A DNA stretch of 16,775 bases from T3Sed10-241 sp036796255 (GTDB lineage: Bacteria > Bacteroidota > Bacteroidia > Flavobacteriales_D > Cryomorphaceae). The notes under the pieces were generated by a model, which was not told where the DNA came from, did not search any database, and saw only the letters and a program-made list of their open reading frames with translations. The DNA is taken from positions 1 through 16,775 of the forward strand of contig DAIRDH010000066.1 of the NCBI GenBank assembly GCA_036796255.1. Reading direction: 5' to 3'. This document shows, piece by piece, positions 15,431-16,775 of this stretch. Every line of letters starts with the position of its first letter. The first letter of the stretch is position 1. A program made the translations under genes and the position numbers.

Positions 15431-15901
15431 TCAATCGCCCGATTGCAAGTCGCTGATGTAGAGCTTTTCGATCGTGGGAATAGGGCCGTGGCAATAATTC
15501 TGATGGCATTGCACGCAAGCAGACACAAGGCCATTGTAGGCTTCTTTGCCCGCCTCGAGGTCGGTGGCCGCCATAAAGGCTGACAACCTCTCTTGGTAGT
15601 ATTTTGAAAAACCTTCAAAGGCCGGGCCTTGCACGTTTTTATTGGTCGGGGTGCTCTCGACCATTTCGGTGTAAATTTCGGCATCACCTTTCACCAATTC
15701 TCCTTTTTCCAGCGATTTGCGCCATTGCTTGGCGTCTTCGTGAATTTCTCGCATCAGCACTGCGAGCTCGCTGTCTTCGGCCATCACCATATCAGAGCTT
15801 TTGCGCTCAGCGGTTTCCTGGTTCTTGTCTTCTTGGTTTTGATCCACGCCACAGGCAATCGCAATGGCCATGATGAAAAGTAGAATAAGCGGAGTCTTCA
15901 T
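15431..15901 (-). CDS. Cytochrome c'-like haem lipoprotein
   Basis: 156 residues from the ATG at 15901; the frame stays open upstream but only this start gives a lipoprotein signal (MKTPLILLFIMAIAIAC, lipid-anchored Cys17). An acidic linker (DQNQEDKNQETAERKSSDMV) is followed by helical sequence and a C-terminal haem c motif CVQCH (129-133), continuing QNYCHGPIPTIEKL. A single CxxCH near the C-terminus of a four-helix-like protein suggests the cytochrome c' class, which binds NO or moves electrons, but the match is structural impression rather than clear homology. The extra Cys137 and His138 are notable. It would be an envelope lipoprotein on the periplasmic face or cell surface. It is divergent from the PyrR-like gene, with 57 bases between. 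Confidence 0.75.
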   Translation of the reverse strand: MKTPLILLFIMAIAIACGVDQNQEDKNQETAERKSSDMVMAEDSELAVLMREIHEDAKQWRKSLEKGELVKGDAEIYTEMVESTPTNKNVQGPAFEGFSKYYQERLSAFMAATDLEAGKEAYNGLVSACVQCHQNYCHGPIPTIEKLYISDLQSGD

Positions 15902-15906
15902 GGCGG

Positions 15907-15942
15907 TAAATATAGCGCATCGCCTGCGAATTGCTATTTTTG
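15907..15942. promoter_or_regulatory. Compact divergent promoter region
   Basis: TATTTTTG (15935-15942) is an exact TAnnTTTG element for the rightward phosphoribosyltransferase gene, about 17 bases from its ATG. On the opposite strand TATATTTA (15907-15914) is one base off the consensus and could serve the haem-lipoprotein gene. Only 57 bases separate the two start codons, so the promoters sit almost back to back. Confidence 0.4.
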
Positions 15943-15958
15943 GCCCAAAGAAAACCCC

Positions 15959-16465
15959 ATGAGCGAAACGGCCACCCTCATACTTGAACATGCGCAGGTA
16001 TTGCAGAAACTGAAGCGCATCGCGTACCAGATTTACGAAGCCAACCACGAGGAAGAGGAGGTGGTGATCGTCGCTGTGGAGCGCAAAGGCCGCATGCTTG
16101 CCGAGCGACTCGAGCCCTTGATTGCCGAGGTGGCCCCTTTCAAATTGTCGCGGCTCAACCTGAGCATCAACAAGAAGAACCCCCTCGAAGTGCCTGAGCT
16201 CGATGGCGATGGCGCGCAGCTCGAGGGCAAATCGGTGGTATTGATCGACGACGTGCTCAACTCAGGCCGCACCCTCATGTACTGCGCGACTCACCTCCTG
16301 CAGTGGCCCCTTGCCAAGCTCATCACCGTTGTACTCGTAGACCGCAAGCACCGCAAGTTTCCCATCAAGGCCGACTTTGTAGGCCTCACCCTGAGTACCA
16401 CTTTGCAGGAGCATATCAATGTGGTGTTTGAGGAGGGGAATGATAAGGTGTATTTGGAGGGGTGA
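15959..16465 (+). CDS. PyrR-like phosphoribosyltransferase
   Basis: 168 residues of the type I phosphoribosyltransferase fold, cytosolic. The PRPP-binding loop is VVLIDDVLNSGRTL (93-106), and VVLVDRKHRKFPIKADFVGL followed by TTLQEHINVVF resembles the C-terminal half of PyrR. PyrR proteins bind UMP and can act as uracil phosphoribosyltransferase or as an RNA-binding attenuator of pyrimidine genes. No pyrimidine gene is present here and no attenuator is visible, so regulation cannot be claimed. The N-terminal helix is longer and more acidic (NHEEEEVV) than in B. subtilis PyrR. Assignment to the PyrR branch rather than another PRTase is moderately sure. Confidence 0.8.
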   Translation: MSETATLILEHAQVLQKLKRIAYQIYEANHEEEEVVIVAVERKGRMLAERLEPLIAEVAPFKLSRLNLSINKKNPLEVPELDGDGAQLEGKSVVLIDDVLNSGRTLMYCATHLLQWPLAKLITVVLVDRKHRKFPIKADFVGLTLSTTLQEHINVVFEEGNDKVYLEG

Positions 16466-16560
16466 GGGGGATTGTGCTTGAGTCCGTTTCACTGCAGTGT
16501 TCCAAATAAAGATATGCTGCGCGTTGGGTGAGCTGGAAGTTTTATTCCGCAAAAATTCAA

Positions 16561-16750
16561 TGAGGCACGCGATGTCTTGCTCCGCTCCATACGGACACGG
16601 TCGACATGACGTGGACCTCGTGTGGGCTATAGGGGTGGTTGGGTGAAGAAAGAGGCGGCTCTGCCGCCTCTTTCTTCACCCAACCACCCCAAAAATTTAA
16701 AAGGTGAGTTCGTCATGCAGAGCGTAGCGATGCATCGCGGACGTTAACCG
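16561..16750. repeat. Composite palindromic element with inverted flanking arms
   Basis: The left arm (CGCGAT at 16568-16573, CATGACG at 16605-16611) and the right arm (CGTCATG at 16711-16717, ATCGCG at 16734-16739) are inverted relative to each other and enclose the perfect hairpin at 16632-16690. The right arm reads CGTCATGCAGAGCGTAGCGA then TGCATCGCG. It resembles the GTCATGC-GAGCG-GCATC interspersed repeat that I have seen in Bacteroidota intergenic DNA. The left arm is a longer, diverged variant. The region has no gene and the element may continue beyond the window. Confidence 0.5.
16632..16690. repeat. Perfect 28-bp inverted repeat (hairpin) with TCT loop
   Basis: Bases 16632-16659 (starting GGGGTGGTTGGGTGAAG) are the exact reverse complement of 16663-16690, separated by TCT. 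No mismatch occurs in 28 pairs. On neither strand is the stem followed by a T-run, so it is not a canonical intrinsic terminator despite lying 166 bases past the phosphoribosyltransferase stop. It could still stop or protect transcripts. Confidence 0.85.
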
Positions 16751-16775
16751 GGATCTGGAATGGTATTAAAGTCCA

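Noticed and set aside
15902..16048. 49-codon upstream extension of the haem-lipoprotein frame
   Set aside because: It would overlap the divergent phosphoribosyltransferase gene and bury the lipoprotein signal peptide.

Overview
The window looks like chromosomal DNA of a member of the Bacteroidota, perhaps near the Flavobacteriales. The evidence is indirect. There are acidic surface-lipoprotein signals after a lipobox, several TAnnTTTG-type -7 promoter elements, starts without Shine-Dalgarno sequences, DUF2721, LytTR-type membrane regulator and lipocalin-like families, and GC-rich intergenic repeats. No rRNA, tRNA, CRISPR array, intact insertion sequence or phage module was seen.

Layout from left to right. 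A possible gene tail lies at the left edge (2-139). It is followed by a six-helix membrane protein of unknown function (342-1721) and a roughly 800-bp gene-poor stretch carrying two diverged copies of a palindrome-rich repeat (1871-2180). Next come an outer-membrane barrel-like protein (2520-3197), a DUF2721 membrane protein (3304-3711), a zinc-independent MDR oxidoreductase on the minus strand (3843-4835), a lipocalin-like surface lipoprotein (5200-5691), shikimate kinase AroK on the minus strand (5717-6235) and a YghO/GNAT-like protein (6281-7453). A decayed interspersed repeat fills 7482-7808.

The minus-strand block 7867-13291 holds a bestrophin-like channel gene split by a one-base frameshift, a DUF2306-like membrane protein translationally coupled to an outer-membrane protein, a four-helix LytTR regulator, and ornithine aminotransferase RocD. 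Divergent from rocD are an RlmD-family RNA methyltransferase without the usual iron-sulfur cysteines and a TPMT-like methyltransferase that overlaps it by one base. A haem-binding cytochrome c'-like lipoprotein (minus strand) and a PyrR-like phosphoribosyltransferase (plus strand) share a 57-bp divergent promoter region. The right edge holds a perfect 28-bp hairpin flanked by inverted repeat arms.

Most genes are single housekeeping or envelope genes with no common pathway. RocD and AroK belong to amino-acid and aromatic metabolism, several proteins are envelope components, and the two methyltransferases form the clearest co-translated pair together with the OMP/DUF2306 pair. I found no convincing new multi-gene defence or biosynthetic system. 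The observations most worth checking are the three non-coding repeat elements, the RlmD variant, the cysteine cluster in RocD and the bestrophin frameshift.
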